Assembly: GCF_004362825.1 (NCBI RefSeq)
Contig: NZ_SNXZ01000011.1
Location: 1 to 64,000 of the forward strand
Origin: Labedaea rhizosphaerae
Lineage (GTDB): Bacteria; Actinomycetota; Actinomycetes; Mycobacteriales; Pseudonocardiaceae
Length of the DNA stretch: 64,000 nucleotides
Direction of reading: 5' to 3'
Position numbers and translations under genes: made by a program
Shown: piece by piece, positions 8,770-20,500 of the stretch
How the letters are laid out: the number at the start of each line of letters is the position of its first letter
Numbering within the stretch: the first letter of the stretch is position 1
The notes under the pieces: model-generated
Told to the model about the DNA's origin: nothing
Seen by the model: the letters and a program-made list of their open reading frames with translations, nothing else
Databases searched by the model: none

Positions 8770-11700
8770 GGATGATCTCCAGGTCTGTCGCGCCCATCTC
8801 GGCGTGCACCTCGCGCAGGAACTCGCGCCCGGCGTCGCTGTTGGTCATGATCACCATGCCGTTCTCCGATTCCCAGTCGAATGTAGCGAGGGCCTTGTAC
8901 CCGGGTGTCTCGCCGCCGTGCCCGATGCGCGTCTGCCCGCCGAGGCGGAACACGAACAGGCCCAAGCCATATCCGGTCGTCATGCCCGGCGTCCGGATCT
9001 GCTCACCCAGCGCGGGCGTCAGCAGCGACGACCTGCCGTGCGCCGCGCGGTGCATCTCGAGGGTGATCCGCGCCAGGTCCGAAGCCGTCGTCCACAACCC
9101 CGCCGCGGCGTGCTCGGGGATGACCCGCCAGCCGCCGGGGTAGGCGACGCCGGTGGACCGGTGGCCGGTCGCGGCGCGCGGCCCCGGCGCATAGTCACTG
9201 GCGCGCAGGCCGAGCGGCTCGAACACCAGCTCTCGTGCCGCGTCCGCATAGGACAGTCCGGTCACATCGCCGATCAGCTGTTGCAGCACCGTGTAGTGGC
9301 TGCCCGAGTAGCGGTACTCGGCGCCCGGGGTGAGCTCACTGCGCACGGCCGGGGTGCCGACCCGCGGCGAGCCGGTGAGGATCTCCCGCAACGGCGGCAG
9401 GTCGGCGTCACGCCGGTAACCCGAATAGTCGTGGAAGGTCAGCCCACCGGTGTGGGTCAGCAGTTGCCGCAACGTCACCGGGACGCCGATCCGCCAGTCG
9501 CGCAGGTACTCGTCGGCCGGGGCGTCGAGGTCCAGGACGCCCGCGTCCACCAAGCGGAGCACGGTGAGCGCGGCGACCTGCTTGCTGGCCGAACCGGCCT
9601 GGAACACCGTGTCCGGCGTGATGCCCTCGCCGTGGGCGAACTCCCGCACCAGCTCACCGTCGGACACCACGGCAACGCTCATGCCGGGAATGCCTCGCCG
9701 GGCAGCCGGCACCATCAGCACCGGGGCGGCCGGGAACACCCGGCGCACCACCGGATCCGCCGCCGGTTTTCCACTGCCGGCAAGCAGCGCCAGCTCTTCG
9801 ACCATGGCGTCGGCCAGCTTGCGCACCGTGGCCTCGTCGTGGCGTGCGGTGGAGTACTTCCACGTCACGTGCAACGTGCCCGCGGCGATCGCGGCGTCGA
9901 CCTCGAGAAGGTACGGCCGCACGCCTTCGGGTGCCCGCGCCACCCCGACCGGACCGGCGACGGGGCGCAGGAAGCCTTGTCCGCCACCGGATCCCCGGCC
10001 GTGGTAGTTCAGCACGAGCTGCGCGGCTTGCGTTCCGGTCGCGAGACCGTGACCGATGCCGTGGTCCGGCACGCCGCTGAGCTGCTCGCCCACGGTCGTG
10101 AGGTCGGCGGTCGGGTCGTCGCCCAGGGTCATCAGCACCGGTTGCACGGCGGTGAACCAGCCGACCGTGCGGGACAGGTCCACGTCGGCGAACAGCGGCT
10201 CGCGCCCGTGCCGCTCCACGTCGACGACCACAGTGGACTCGCCGGTCCACCCGGCCAGCGTGCGACCCACCGCGGTCAGCAGCAGGCTCTCCACCGACGC
10301 GGGCGCATCGAGCACGACGTCCGCGGGCAGCGTGGTGGTGAGCTCCACGGTGGAGCCTTCGGTGTGCGCGCCGCCGTCCTGGTCGACCGGCAGCGCCGCC
10401 GCGGCGGAGAAGTCCAGTGACCGCCAGTAGGCGGCCTCACCCGCGAAGTCGTCACTGGTCGCGTAGGCGGTCAGCCGGGACGCCCAGTGCTGCACGGACG
10501 TCGTCTTGGCGGGCAGCGTGACGGGCCGGCCGGCGCGCACCTGCTGGTAGGCGGTGCTGAGGTCGTCGATCAGGATGCCCCACGACACCGTGTCGACCGC
10601 CACGTGGTGTGCCGCAAGGAGAACGCGGTCACCGCACACCACGGCCCGCAGCAGCGGCCCGTCCGTGAGGCTCATCCCGCGGTGCGCCTCGGTCGCCGCC
10701 GCCTCGAACTCGTCCTCGACGACCGTGACCGGCACCGAACCGTCCACATCGGACAGCCACTGGTGCCAGGTCCCGCCGTCGTCCACCAGCCGCAGCCGCA
10801 GCGCGTCGTGGTGGCGCACCAGGGCGGTCAGGGCCTTGGCCAGCACGTCGGCGTCCAGCCGCTCCTCGGCCGCCAGCAACGCGCTCTGGTTGTAGTGGTC
10901 GTGCGGCCAGTCCAGTTCGGTGAACCACCGCTGCACCGGCGTCAGCGCGACCGGCCCGGTGACCGGTCCCTGCTCGGCGTGCACCGCGACCGCGGCGGCC
11001 GTGTCGAGGTCGTCGACGCCGAGGCCGGCGATGGTCGGGTGGTCGAACATGCGGCGGGCGCTGATCGGAATGCCCACCTGCCGGGCCCGCGCGACGATCT
11101 GGATGGCCAGCACCGAGTCACCGCCGAGCTCGAACAGGTTGTCGTGCACGCCGACCTTGGCCACGCCCAGCACCTCGGCCCAGATGTCGGCGAGGGTCTG
11201 CTCGCGACTGGTGCGCGGCGGCTCGAACCCGGACGGAACCGCGACCGGCGACACCGCGACCGCGGCACGCGGGGCAGCGGGTGCGAGCCGGGCCAGCACC
11301 GTGCCGGTCACCGGATCGTCGTCGGCCGTCAGCCCACGCAGGACGGTCAGGCAGTCCTGCGCCAGCCGCCGCGCGGTCTCCGGGCGGTAGCTGTCGCGCT
11401 GGTAGTTCAGCTGCAGTTGCAGGCCGTCGCGCAGGATCGCGTCCAGCACCAGCGGATAACCGGTGTCGAGCGCCTCCGGCGAGTTGATCGGGGCGACCCC
11501 GACGGGCAGGTCCTGCGCGCCGTAGCGCTCGTTGTGGAACACGACGATCGTGTCGAACAGCCGCCGGGCGCTGTCGGTGAACGGCGCCTGCTTGCGCACG
11601 TCGGTCATCGCGCAGTGCTCGTGCTCGCGCAGGTCCACGAGCTGGTCGTGCAGCCCGCGCAGCCAGCGACCCGCCGGTGCGGTGCGGTCCACGGTGACCC

Positions 11701-14700
11701 GCACCGGCAGCGTGTTCATGACCATGCCCACGACGTCCTGGATCTCCGGCGCCGAACGGCCCGAGACCGTCGAGCCGAACAGCACGTCGTCGCGGCCCGC
11801 GTGGTGGCCCAGCACCATGCCCCACGCGGCGTGCACGAACGCACCCGCCGTGACGCGGTGCCTGCGGGTCGCGCGGTGCAGGGCCGCGACGAGCTCGGCG
11901 TCCGCGTCCACGGTCACCGTGCCGCTGCCGGTCTGGTCTACGTCGGGGGCCTCGCCGCCCGGCAACGGGGTCGCCTCGGTGCAGCCCGCGAGCACGGTCG
12001 ACCAGTGGCGGGCGTCGGCGTCGCGGTCGTGGCCCGCTAGCCACGCCAGGTGCTCGCGTTGCGGCGTCGGGTCGGGCAGTACCGGGACGGAACCGGTGGT
12101 ACGCAAGGACTCGTACACGGCGTAGACCTCGCGGAAGACCGCGGTGAGGCTCCACCCGTCGAGCACGATGTGGTGCGTGCGCCAGATCAACGCGCTGCTG
12201 TCCGCACCGGTCCGCACGAGCGTCAGGTGCATCGGCGGCCCGGCGGAGAGGTCGACCCCGGTGCGCTGCGCGGTCAGCATCAGCTCGCGTAGCCGGGCGT
12301 CCTGGTCGGCTTCGGCGACATCACGCCAGTCCAGCACGGTCATCGGCACGGTCGCCGCACGCAGCACCACCTGGTGCGGCTCGGCGAGCCCCTGCCACGC
12401 GAACGCCGTGCGCAGGGCCGGGTGCCGCTCGACGGTCAACCGCCAGGCCCGCTCCCAGCTCGCGACGTCCGGCGCGCCGGCCAGGCGGAAGCCGAACACC
12501 TGCACGTAGGCGCCGTCCTCGCCGATCGATTGCACGAGGATGCCGGTCTGCAAGGGCGACAACGGATAGGCGTCGGCCACGGCGTCCGCGCCGAACCGGG
12601 CACGCATCGCGGGCAGCACGTCCTCACCGCCCACCGGTGCCGCGTGCTTGACGCGGACCGCGGGCGCCACGACGGCCGCCAGCTCGGCGATCGTCGGGTG
12701 GCTGAACACGTGGCGTGGTCGCAGGTCCAGGCCGGCCTCGCGGGCGCGGGCCACCACCTGCATGGCCAGGATCGAGTCGCCGCCCCACTCCACGAAGTCG
12801 TCGTGCGGGCCGATCTGCGCCACGCCCAGCACATCGGCCCAGATCGCGGTCAGCACCCGCTCGGCTTCGGCGTTGCGCCGGACCGGGGCGGCGGCAGACA
12901 CCGTCGATTCCCGTGCGATGGGAGGCGCGGCGGACTCGGCCAGCAGCTCATCGAGCGAAGCTCCGGCGGCCAGGCGGGCCAGCAGCGCTTGGTAGTCCGC
13001 CAGCAGCGCCGCGCTGTCCTCTTCGGACACCCGCTCGGGGTCGGCGAACAGTGACAGTTCGAGGGCGTCCCGATCGGCGACGTCCAGCACGAGCGGGTGA
13101 CCGGAGCGGCCGTGGTCGTGCTCGACGCCGGTCAGCATCGCGCCGGGCAGCGCCAGCCGGGTGTTCGGCACGTTGTCGAACACGACGATGCTGTCGAACA
13201 ACGGCGTGCCCGCCGGGACCGCGCAGTGGCGCTGCACGTCCGACAGCACGCTGTGCTCGTAGGGGCGCAACGCCCACTGCTCGGCGCTGAGCCGGGCGAT
13301 CCAGTCCGCTGTGGACAGGCCTTCGGGGAAGCGGACCCGCACCGGCACGGTGTTCATCAGCATGCCGACCATCCGGTCGAGGTCGGCCACGTCGGCGAAG
13401 CGGCCGGTGACGAGCGAGCCGAACACGACGTCGCGGCGCCCGCTGCGCCGGGCCAGCAGCAGCCCCCACGCACCCTGCATCAACGCACCGATCGTGCCAC
13501 GGTGCCGGCGGGCGAGCTCGCGCAGCGCCGCGCTGTCCTGTGTGGACAGAACGAGGTGGTCCTCCCGAGGCGCCGGGCGCGTGCTGTGCTCCGGAGCCGG
13601 GCGCACGACCGGAATGGGCGTCGCCTCAGCGAAACCGGCAAGGGCATCACGCCAGAAAGCCGCCTCCTGCGTGCGGTCGCGACCGGCGAGCCACGCCAGG
13701 TACCGCTGCGAGTCGACCGGTTCGGGCAGCTCCGATTCGGCCGTGCCGCGGTAGAGGTCGAACAGTTCGCCGACGACGATCGGCATGCTCCACCCGTCCA
13801 GCAAGGCATGGTGGAACACCAGGACCATGCGGTGGCTCTGCTCGGCCACCCGCACCAGGTGCACGCGCACCGGCGGGTGGTTCTCGGCGAACCCGCGAGC
13901 CCGCTCGGCCCGCAACAGCCCATCCAGCCGGTCCTCGGGCCGCTCAGGGTGCGGGTCGCGCCAGTCGTGGCGCTCCAGTGCCGCCACGGCGTCGGAGTGC
14001 ACGACCTGCATGGGGTATGGCAGGTCGCGCCAGTGCAGCGAGGTGCGCAGGGCGGCATGCCGCCGGACGACCGTGCGCCACGCCCGCGCCAGCGCGTCGT
14101 GGTCGAGGTCGCCCTCGAACGCGAAGACGAACTGCTCCAGGTAGTCGCCCGAGGACGGGTCGGCGACCGTGTGCAGCACCATGCCCGCCTGCAGTGGCGA
14201 CAACCGGTGCACGGCACCGAGCTCAGCCAGCTCGGCCGGGACCTCGGCCGGACTGTCCGCAATGGACGGAGCGTCGACCGCGGTGCCGGCCGCCTTGGCC
14301 TGCTCGGCGATCGTCTGGTGGCGGAACAGCATCCCGACCGAGAGCGCGAGCCCGGCCCGGCGTGCCTTGGCCGCCACCCGGATGGCGAGCACGGAATCGC
14401 CGCCGGCCTCGAAGAAGTTCTCCCGCACGCCCACCGACCGGCCCAGGACGTCACGCCAGATCCCGGCGAGCGTGTGCTCGGCGGGCGTGCCCGGTGCGTC
14501 GTCGGCGGGCTGTGCGGCCGCGGTGCCCGGCGCGGGCAGCGCGGTGCGGTCGACCTTGCCCGCGCTGGTCAACGGCATCTCGTCGAGGGTCACGAACACC
14601 GACGGCACCATGTAGTCGGGCAGCACCTCGGCCATGAAGGCACGCAGCTCGTTCGGCGCGGGCGGGTTCGCCTTGTCGGCGGCCACGAGGTAGCCGACGA

Positions 14701-17494
14701 GCCGCTTGTGCCCGCTCGGCCCGGTGACCGCGGCGGCCACGGCGTCCACCACGCCCGGGTGCAGGCCCAGCCGTGCCTCCACCTCGCCGAGCTCGATCCG
14801 GTAGCCACGCACCTTGACCTGGAAGTCCGTGCGCCCCAGGAAGTCCAGCTCGCCGTTGGGACGGCTGCGGGCCAGGTCGCCGGTGCGGTAGAGCCGGTCG
14901 CCCGGCGCGCCGAACGGGTCGGGCACGAACTTCTCCGCGGTCAACGCCGCGCGGTGCAGGTAGCCGCGGGCCACGCCGATGCCGCCGATGAACAGCTCGC
15001 CGACCACCCCGACCGGCGCCGGGTTCATCGCCGCGTCCAGCACGTACATCCGCAGGTTGTCGATGGGCCGGCCGATCGACACCGAGCGGGACGGGTCGAA
15101 CTCGTCCTCGATCTCGTGCACCGAACAGCCGACGACGGTCTCGGTCGGGCCGTACTCGTTGAGCACACGGGCACCGGGCGCGATCTTGCGCCAGCCCGCG
15201 ACCGTCTCCGGCCGCACCTCGTCGGCGCCGACCACGAACGTGCGCACCGAGTGCACGGAGTCCGCGTCGAGCATGCCGCGCAACACGTCCAGGTGCCCGG
15301 GGGTGATCTTGAGCAGGCTGAAGTCACCCGGCTCGGCCAGCACCTCGGCCAGGGTTTCCAAGCTGCGGTCCGGCGGCAGCAACGTCACGCACTTGCCGCC
15401 GATCAGCGGCAGCCAGAAGTTCGGCACCGACAGGTCGAACGCGATCGAGCCCAGCATCGGCGCGCCGCGCTCGCCGGCCAGGCCGTAGCCGGTGGTGGCC
15501 CAGTGCAGGTAGTTCACCACGCCGACGTGCGGGACGAGCACGCCCTTGGGGCGGCCGGTCGAGCCGGAGGTGTAGATGACGTAGAGCAGGTTCTGCGCGC
15601 CGGACACGGGTTCCGGCCGGTGCGCGGGCTGATCGGCGATCAGCGGCCAGTCGGTGTCGACGCGCACGATCGTGCCGTCGAAGGCATCCGGCACGGCGTC
15701 GGCGAGCGCTTCGGTGGTGACGACGATCGGGGCCGCGGTGTCGGTGAGGATCCACTCCAGGCGCTGGCTGGGCAAAGCCGCGTCCAACGGCACGTACGCC
15801 GCACCCGACTTCAGGATGCCGAGCAGCGCGACGAACATCTCGGGGGAGTGCCCGACGCACACGGCCACCATCGACTCGCAGCCCACACCCATGCCCCGCA
15901 GGTGGTGGGCGAGCTGGTTGGCACGGGCGTCGAGTTCACGGTAGGACAACGTGGTTCCGTCGGTGCACCGGACCGCCACGGCCTCGGGCTGGTCGCGCAC
16001 GCACCGCTCGAACAACCCGTGCACGGTGGCGTCGCCGGGGAACCGGGCCGCGGTGTCGTTCCACACGCGCACGGCCCGGTCGCGCTCGGCCTCGGTGAGC
16101 AGGTCGAGCTCGGCGAGCGGGCGCTCCGGCTCGGCGCAGGCCCGTCCGGTGAGCGCGCCGACGTGGCCGAGCAGCCGGCGTGCGGTCGCCTCGTCGAACA
16201 GGTCCTCGGCGTAGGTCAGGATCAGCTCGATGCCCTCGGCCCTGGTCACGGCGAACAGGGTCAGGTCGGCCTTGGCGTGCCCGGCGTCCACCGGCACCGG
16301 CTCGACGTCGAGACCGGCGAAGCGCCACGGCGTCGCCCCGGCCTCGAAGGCCTGGAACAGCACCTGGAACAACGGGTTGTGCTCGGCACTGCGCTCCACC
16401 CGCAGGTCGGCGACCACCTGGTCGAACGGCACGTCGGCGTTGGCGAGCGCGCCGAGCACCGCGGTGTTGGTGCGGCGCAACGACTCCGCAGTGGTGGGCG
16501 TGCCCGAGAGATCGACGGGGATGGCCACCGTGTTGGCGAACAAGCCCACCAGCGGCTCGGTCTGCGGCACGGGCCGGCCCGCGACGAGCGAGCCGATCGC
16601 GAACCGGGGCTGGCCGGTGTAGCGGTGCAGCACGCCGGCGAACACGGTCAACAGCGTGCTGAACACCGTCGTACCGGCACCGGCGGCGAGGCCTTGCACC
16701 GCGGCGGAGGTCCCCTTGGACAGGGTCGCGCGCACGGTGGCGCCGCGGTGGGCGTCGGCGCTGCGCGGTCGGTCGGTCGGCAGTTCCAGCACCGGCGCCA
16801 CGCCGTCGAGCGCGGCGCGCCAGTGGTCGAGCTGGCGACGACCCAACTCGCCGGACACGCGTTCTGCTTGCCACGCCGCGTAGTCTGCGTATTGGATGTC
16901 CATAGTGGACAGCGTGGCGCCCGCGTACAGCTCGCCGAGCTCACGGGCGATGATCGCGCCGGTCCACTCGTCGACCAGCAGGTGGTGCGCCCGCACGACC
17001 AGCAGGTGCGTGGTGGTCTCCCCGGCCACCGGCACCAGCACCGCCCCGAACAGCGGGCCGGCCGCCAGGTCGAACGGGGTGCGCGCGAGGTCGGTCGCCA
17101 GGGCCAAGGCGCCGTCCCGGTCCGTCGGTGCCTCGACCCGCAGCAGGTCGGCGGGCACGGAGCCGATCACCTGCACCGGGCCGTCCTCGCCCTCGGGGTA
17201 CGCACTGCGCAACACATCATGGCGCTGCACCAGGGCGGTGAACGCCTTGGTGAGCGCGGCGACGTCGAGGTCACCCCGTAGCCACATCGTCCAATGCACG
17301 CCGTAGACGGCGTTGTCGGTGAGCAGCTGGTTGGTCAGCCACATCCCGTGCTGCACGGGGGACAGGCCGGTCGGTCCGGACCCGGTGGTCCGGCGGATCT
17401 CCGGGAGCTCCGGCGCGCTCGCGGCGCGCCCACGCAGCCGCTGCTCGAGGAGGCGTTGCTTGGCCGTGCTCGCCCGCACTGCTTCGGTGGTCAT
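8762..17494 (-). CDS. NRPS: C-A-T-C-T-C-T-E with C-terminal PBP-type thioesterase domain
   Basis: The 2910-residue synthetase has this order: C1 (HHLLVDEW, about 173), A1 (YTSGSTGRPKG, about 641), T1 (GGDSVLAI, about 1034), C2 (HHALLDGW, about 1235), T2 (GGDSILAM, about 1573), C3 (HHIVLDGW, about 1781), T3 (GGDSVLAI, about 2125), E (HHVAVDTVSW about 2305, RTVGWFTAVQ about 2445), then a serine-hydrolase domain from about 2598. The A1 code read by eye is DLPKVGEVGK, close to published Asn codes. Modules 2 and 3 contain no A domain. The last domain has SASK (about 2635) and HGGETPG, with YSG where YxN is usual; it resembles penicillin-binding-protein-type peptide cyclases that accept a D-configured C-terminus, which fits the preceding E domain. 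It starts 25 bases after the C-A-T NRPS gene. Confidence 0.93.
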   Translation of the reverse strand: MTTEAVRASTAKQRLLEQRLRGRAASAPELPEIRRTTGSGPTGLSPVQHGMWLTNQLLTDNAVYGVHWTMWLRGDLDVAALTKAFTALVQRHDVLRSAYPEGEDGPVQVIGSVPADLLRVEAPTDRDGALALATDLARTPFDLAAGPLFGAVLVPVAGETTTHLLVVRAHHLLVDEWTGAIIARELGELYAGATLSTMDIQYADYAAWQAERVSGELGRRQLDHWRAALDGVAPVLELPTDRPRSADAHRGATVRATLSKGTSAAVQGLAAGAGTTVFSTLLTVFAGVLHRYTGQPRFAIGSLVAGRPVPQTEPLVGLFANTVAIPVDLSGTPTTAESLRRTNTAVLGALANADVPFDQVVADLRVERSAEHNPLFQVLFQAFEAGATPWRFAGLDVEPVPVDAGHAKADLTLFAVTRAEGIELILTYAEDLFDEATARRLLGHVGALTGRACAEPERPLAELDLLTEAERDRAVRVWNDTAARFPGDATVHGLFERCVRDQPEAVAVRCTDGTTLSYRELDARANQLAHHLRGMGVGCESMVAVCVGHSPEMFVALLGILKSGAAYVPLDAALPSQRLEWILTDTAAPIVVTTEALADAVPDAFDGTIVRVDTDWPLIADQPAHRPEPVSGAQNLLYVIYTSGSTGRPKGVLVPHVGVVNYLHWATTGYGLAGERGAPMLGSIAFDLSVPNFWLPLIGGKCVTLLPPDRSLETLAEVLAEPGDFSLLKITPGHLDVLRGMLDADSVHSVRTFVVGADEVRPETVAGWRKIAPGARVLNEYGPTETVVGCSVHEIEDEFDPSRSVSIGRPIDNLRMYVLDAAMNPAPVGVVGELFIGGIGVARGYLHRAALTAEKFVPDPFGAPGDRLYRTGDLARSRPNGELDFLGRTDFQVKVRGYRIELGEVEARLGLHPGVVDAVAAAVTGPSGHKRLVGYLVAADKANPPAPNELRAFMAEVLPDYMVPSVFVTLDEMPLTSAGKVDRTALPAPGTAAAQPADDAPGTPAEHTLAGIWRDVLGRSVGVRENFFEAGGDSVLAIRVAAKARRAGLALSVGMLFRHQTIAEQAKAAGTAVDAPSIADSPAEVPAELAELGAVHRLSPLQAGMVLHTVADPSSGDYLEQFVFAFEGDLDHDALARAWRTVVRRHAALRTSLHWRDLPYPMQVVHSDAVAALERHDWRDPHPERPEDRLDGLLRAERARGFAENHPPVRVHLVRVAEQSHRMVLVFHHALLDGWSMPIVVGELFDLYRGTAESELPEPVDSQRYLAWLAGRDRTQEAAFWRDALAGFAEATPIPVVRPAPEHSTRPAPREDHLVLSTQDSAALRELARRHRGTIGALMQGAWGLLLARRSGRRDVVFGSLVTGRFADVADLDRMVGMLMNTVPVRVRFPEGLSTADWIARLSAEQWALRPYEHSVLSDVQRHCAVPAGTPLFDSIVVFDNVPNTRLALPGAMLTGVEHDHGRSGHPLVLDVADRDALELSLFADPERVSEEDSAALLADYQALLARLAAGASLDELLAESAAPPIARESTVSAAAPVRRNAEAERVLTAIWADVLGVAQIGPHDDFVEWGGDSILAMQVVARAREAGLDLRPRHVFSHPTIAELAAVVAPAVRVKHAAPVGGEDVLPAMRARFGADAVADAYPLSPLQTGILVQSIGEDGAYVQVFGFRLAGAPDVASWERAWRLTVERHPALRTAFAWQGLAEPHQVVLRAATVPMTVLDWRDVAEADQDARLRELMLTAQRTGVDLSAGPPMHLTLVRTGADSSALIWRTHHIVLDGWSLTAVFREVYAVYESLRTTGSVPVLPDPTPQREHLAWLAGHDRDADARHWSTVLAGCTEATPLPGGEAPDVDQTGSGTVTVDADAELVAALHRATRRHRVTAGAFVHAAWGMVLGHHAGRDDVLFGSTVSGRSAPEIQDVVGMVMNTLPVRVTVDRTAPAGRWLRGLHDQLVDLREHEHCAMTDVRKQAPFTDSARRLFDTIVVFHNERYGAQDLPVGVAPINSPEALDTGYPLVLDAILRDGLQLQLNYQRDSYRPETARRLAQDCLTVLRGLTADDDPVTGTVLARLAPAAPRAAVAVSPVAVPSGFEPPRTSREQTLADIWAEVLGVAKVGVHDNLFELGGDSVLAIQIVARARQVGIPISARRMFDHPTIAGLGVDDLDTAAAVAVHAEQGPVTGPVALTPVQRWFTELDWPHDHYNQSALLAAEERLDADVLAKALTALVRHHDALRLRLVDDGGTWHQWLSDVDGSVPVTVVEDEFEAAATEAHRGMSLTDGPLLRAVVCGDRVLLAAHHVAVDTVSWGILIDDLSTAYQQVRAGRPVTLPAKTTSVQHWASRLTAYATSDDFAGEAAYWRSLDFSAAAALPVDQDGGAHTEGSTVELTTTLPADVVLDAPASVESLLLTAVGRTLAGWTGESTVVVDVERHGREPLFADVDLSRTVGWFTAVQPVLMTLGDDPTADLTTVGEQLSGVPDHGIGHGLATGTQAAQLVLNYHGRGSGGGQGFLRPVAGPVGVARAPEGVRPYLLEVDAAIAAGTLHVTWKYSTARHDEATVRKLADAMVEELALLAGSGKPAADPVVRRVFPAAPVLMVPAARRGIPGMSVAVVSDGELVREFAHGEGITPDTVFQAGSASKQVAALTVLRLVDAGVLDLDAPADEYLRDWRIGVPVTLRQLLTHTGGLTFHDYSGYRRDADLPPLREILTGSPRVGTPAVRSELTPGAEYRYSGSHYTVLQQLIGDVTGLSYADAARELVFEPLGLRASDYAPGPRAATGHRSTGVAYPGGWRVIPEHAAAGLWTTASDLARITLEMHRAAHGRSSLLTPALGEQIRTPGMTTGYGLGLFVFRLGGQTRIGHGGETPGYKALATFDWESENGMVIMTNSDAGREFLREVHAEMGATDLEIIHD

Positions 17495-17519
17495 CTGGGT
17501 CCCTGTCGGTTCGGTGCGG

Positions 17520-20500
17520 TCAGGAGGTGAGCAGGCGCTCGGCGTCGGCGTCGCTGAGCTCGTCGATGTCGGCGAGCACGAGGTCGGTCACCTGCTCGGC
17601 CACCGCGTCGACGGTGCGGTGCTCGAACAGCAGGACCGGTGAGAGCGGCACGCCGAACGCGCGCGACATCCGGTTGGTGACCCGGATGGCCAGCAGCGAG
17701 TGCCCGCCGAGGGCGAAGAAATCGTCGGTCGCGCCGACCCTCGGCCGGCCCAGCGCCTCGGCCCACAGCTCGGCCACGGCCTGCTCGGTGGCGGTGCGCG
17801 GCGCGACGAACTCGGCCGCGGCCAGGTCGGTCTCCGCGGGCGCGGGCAGCGCCCGGCGGTCGAGCTTCCCGCTGGCCAGCAACGGAAGCGCGGGTATCGA
17901 CACGAGCGCGCCCGGCACGGCGTAGCCGGAGAGCTGGCTCGCCGCGAACGCCCGCAGCTCGCCCAGGTCCGGCGCGTCCGGTCCGGCGGGCACGACGTAG
18001 CCGACGACCGCCGGGCCGGTGCTCATCGCGTGCACGACCGCGACCGCGTCGGCGATGCCTGGGTGCTCGTGCAGCACCGACTCGATCTCGCCGAGTTCGA
18101 TCCGCACACCGCGGATCTTCACCTGGTGATCGGCGCGGCCGAGGAACTCCGCCGAGCCGTCGGCACGCAACCGGCCGCGGTCGCCGGTGCGGTAGAGCCG
18201 CTGCCCGGGCCGTTCGAAGTGCGGCACGAACGACTCCGCGGTGCGGCGCGGGTCGTGCAGGTAACCCCGCGCCAGGCCCACGCCGCCGAGGTACAGCTCG
18301 CCGGGCACGCCCGCCGGGACCGGCCGGAAGTGCTCGTCGAGGACGTAGACCTCGTTGTTGTCGATGGGCGTGCCCAGCGACACCGCGCCGTCACCGGCGT
18401 CCGCGTCGTAGTCGGCGGGTTCGCAGACGTGGCACGTGGAGTCGATGGACACCTCGGTGGCGCCCCACGTGTTGTCCAGGCTGATGCGGCGGCCCCCGAC
18501 GGCTTCCGCGAAACGACGGACCAGGGCCGGGCGCAGGGCCTCGCCGCTGGACAGCACGCTGCGCAGCGACGGCCACCGGTCGAGGTCCGCTGTGGACATC
18601 GTGTCGACGAAGAACTCCAGCATGCTCGGCACGAACTGCACGTGCACGGCGTCGTGGCGCGCGCCCGCCTCGAGGATGGCCCGCGGGTCGCGGTGCAGGC
18701 CGGGGCCGAGCAACGCGACCGTGCCGCCGGTCATCAAGGGCCAGAACACTTCCACCGCGGCGTCGTCGAAGGTCAGCGTCGTCTTGTGCAGCACGACCTC
18801 GCCGAGGCGCAGGCCGTGGCGGCGCTGCATCCACGCCATCCGGTTGACCCAGCCCTCGTGTGTGCTGGCCACCCGCTTGGGTTCGCCGGTGGAGCCGGAC
18901 GTGCAGTAGATCGAGCACAACGTCAGCGGCCGCACTCGCGGCAAGGTGGCCTCGGAGGGCCGCAGGTCGGCGACGGTGACGGTCGGCCGGCCGCTGTCCG
19001 GCAGGCCCGGCTCGGCAACACACAGCCGGGCCTTGGCCCCGGCCAGCAGCTTCGCCACGCGTGCGGGTGGCGTGTCGGTCTCCAGCGGCAGGAAGGCGGC
19101 ACCGGCCTTGAGCACGCCCAGCAGGGTGGGGATCAAGTCGGGACCGCGGTCGAGCTGCACCCCGACCACGTCGTCGAGCCGGACACCATGCCCCGCAAGC
19201 GATCGCGCGATCGCGTCGGCGCGGTCGACGAGCGCGCGGTAGCTGGTGCGCGTGCCGTCCGGGTTGATCACCGCGGTCGCGTTCGGAGTGGCGGCGGCCT
19301 GGTCGTCGACGAACTCGTGCAGCCCACGCTGCGGGAACGGCACCGGTTTGGGCACGGTCACCGCCCGCAGCGCGGCCAGTTCCGCGTCGGTCGCCATCGG
19401 GATCTCGTCGATCGACGTGTCCGGCGCCGCGGCGAGGCTGGTCAGCAGCGTCTCGAGCTGGCTGGCCCAGCGCCGCACGGTGTCGGCCCGGTAGAGCGCC
19501 GCGTCGCCGGTGACCCGGCACGCGACGGTGCCGTCGGCCTGGGTGCTGAACGCGATCTCGGTGTCGTAGCGGGAGGTCTGCCACGTCACCGGCGCGGCCT
19601 CGGTGCGCACGCCGGGGAGTTCGGGCAGGCTGTTGGCACCCGGCTGGATGTCCACCAGGACCCCGAACAGCGGCGTGCGGGACAGGTCGCGCTCGGGGGC
19701 CAGCTCCTCGACCAGCAGGTCGAACGGGACGTGCCGGTGGGCGAAGGCGCCGATCATGCGGCGGCGCACCGCGGCGACGAGCGCACCGAACGCCGGATTG
19801 CCCGCCAAGTCGTTGCGCAGCACCAGCATCCCGAGGAACGGGCCGATCAACCCCGTCCGCACCGCCTGTTCGCGCTCGGCCACCGACGTGCCGGTGACGA
19901 CATCGGTGCGACCCGACGCCCGGTAGCAGAACACCTGGCTCGCGGCCAGCAGGACGGTGAACAGGGTGGCCCGCCGCGCGCGGGCCGCACCGTCCAATGC
20001 GGACACGACGGCGGCGGGCAACGTGAACGAACCGGTGACGCCCCGCCCGGCCCGGCGCGGTGGGCGGGCCCGGTCCGTGGGCAGCTCGAACGGTTCGGCG
20101 CCGGCCAGCTCGTTGCGCCAGAATTCCAGGCCCTTGGTCAGCCGGTCACCCTCGGCGAGGCGGGCGTCGGCTTCGAGAGCGACCTCGCGGAACTGCGCGG
20201 GCAACGGTTCCAGCGCTTGCCCGGCGTACAGCGCGGTGAGCTCCTTCTGGAACACGCCTGCCGACCAGCCGTCGAAGGCGATGTGGTGCACGCTCACGCA
20301 CAGCAGGTGGTCGTGCTCGTCCATCCGAAAGAGCCGGGCCCGGATGGGCAGACCGTTCGCCAAATCGAACCCGGCCCGCAGCTCGGCATCGGCGGCGGCC
20401 CGCGGGTCGGTGACCGGCGAGAGTTCGGTGAGCGGCAGTGCGAAGGCACTCACCGGCCGCACGACGGCCTTGGGTTCGTCGTCGACCGTGATCACCGACG

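Noticed and set aside
9475-9700. True beta-lactamase resistance gene
   Set aside because: The domain is in frame with and fused to the NRPS; no separate start or signal peptide.
13097-17281. 1394-residue plus-strand open frame across the NRPS
   Set aside because: It lies antisense to a fully motif-supported NRPS and is rich in His/Arg/Gly, as expected for an opposite-strand high-GC shadow.
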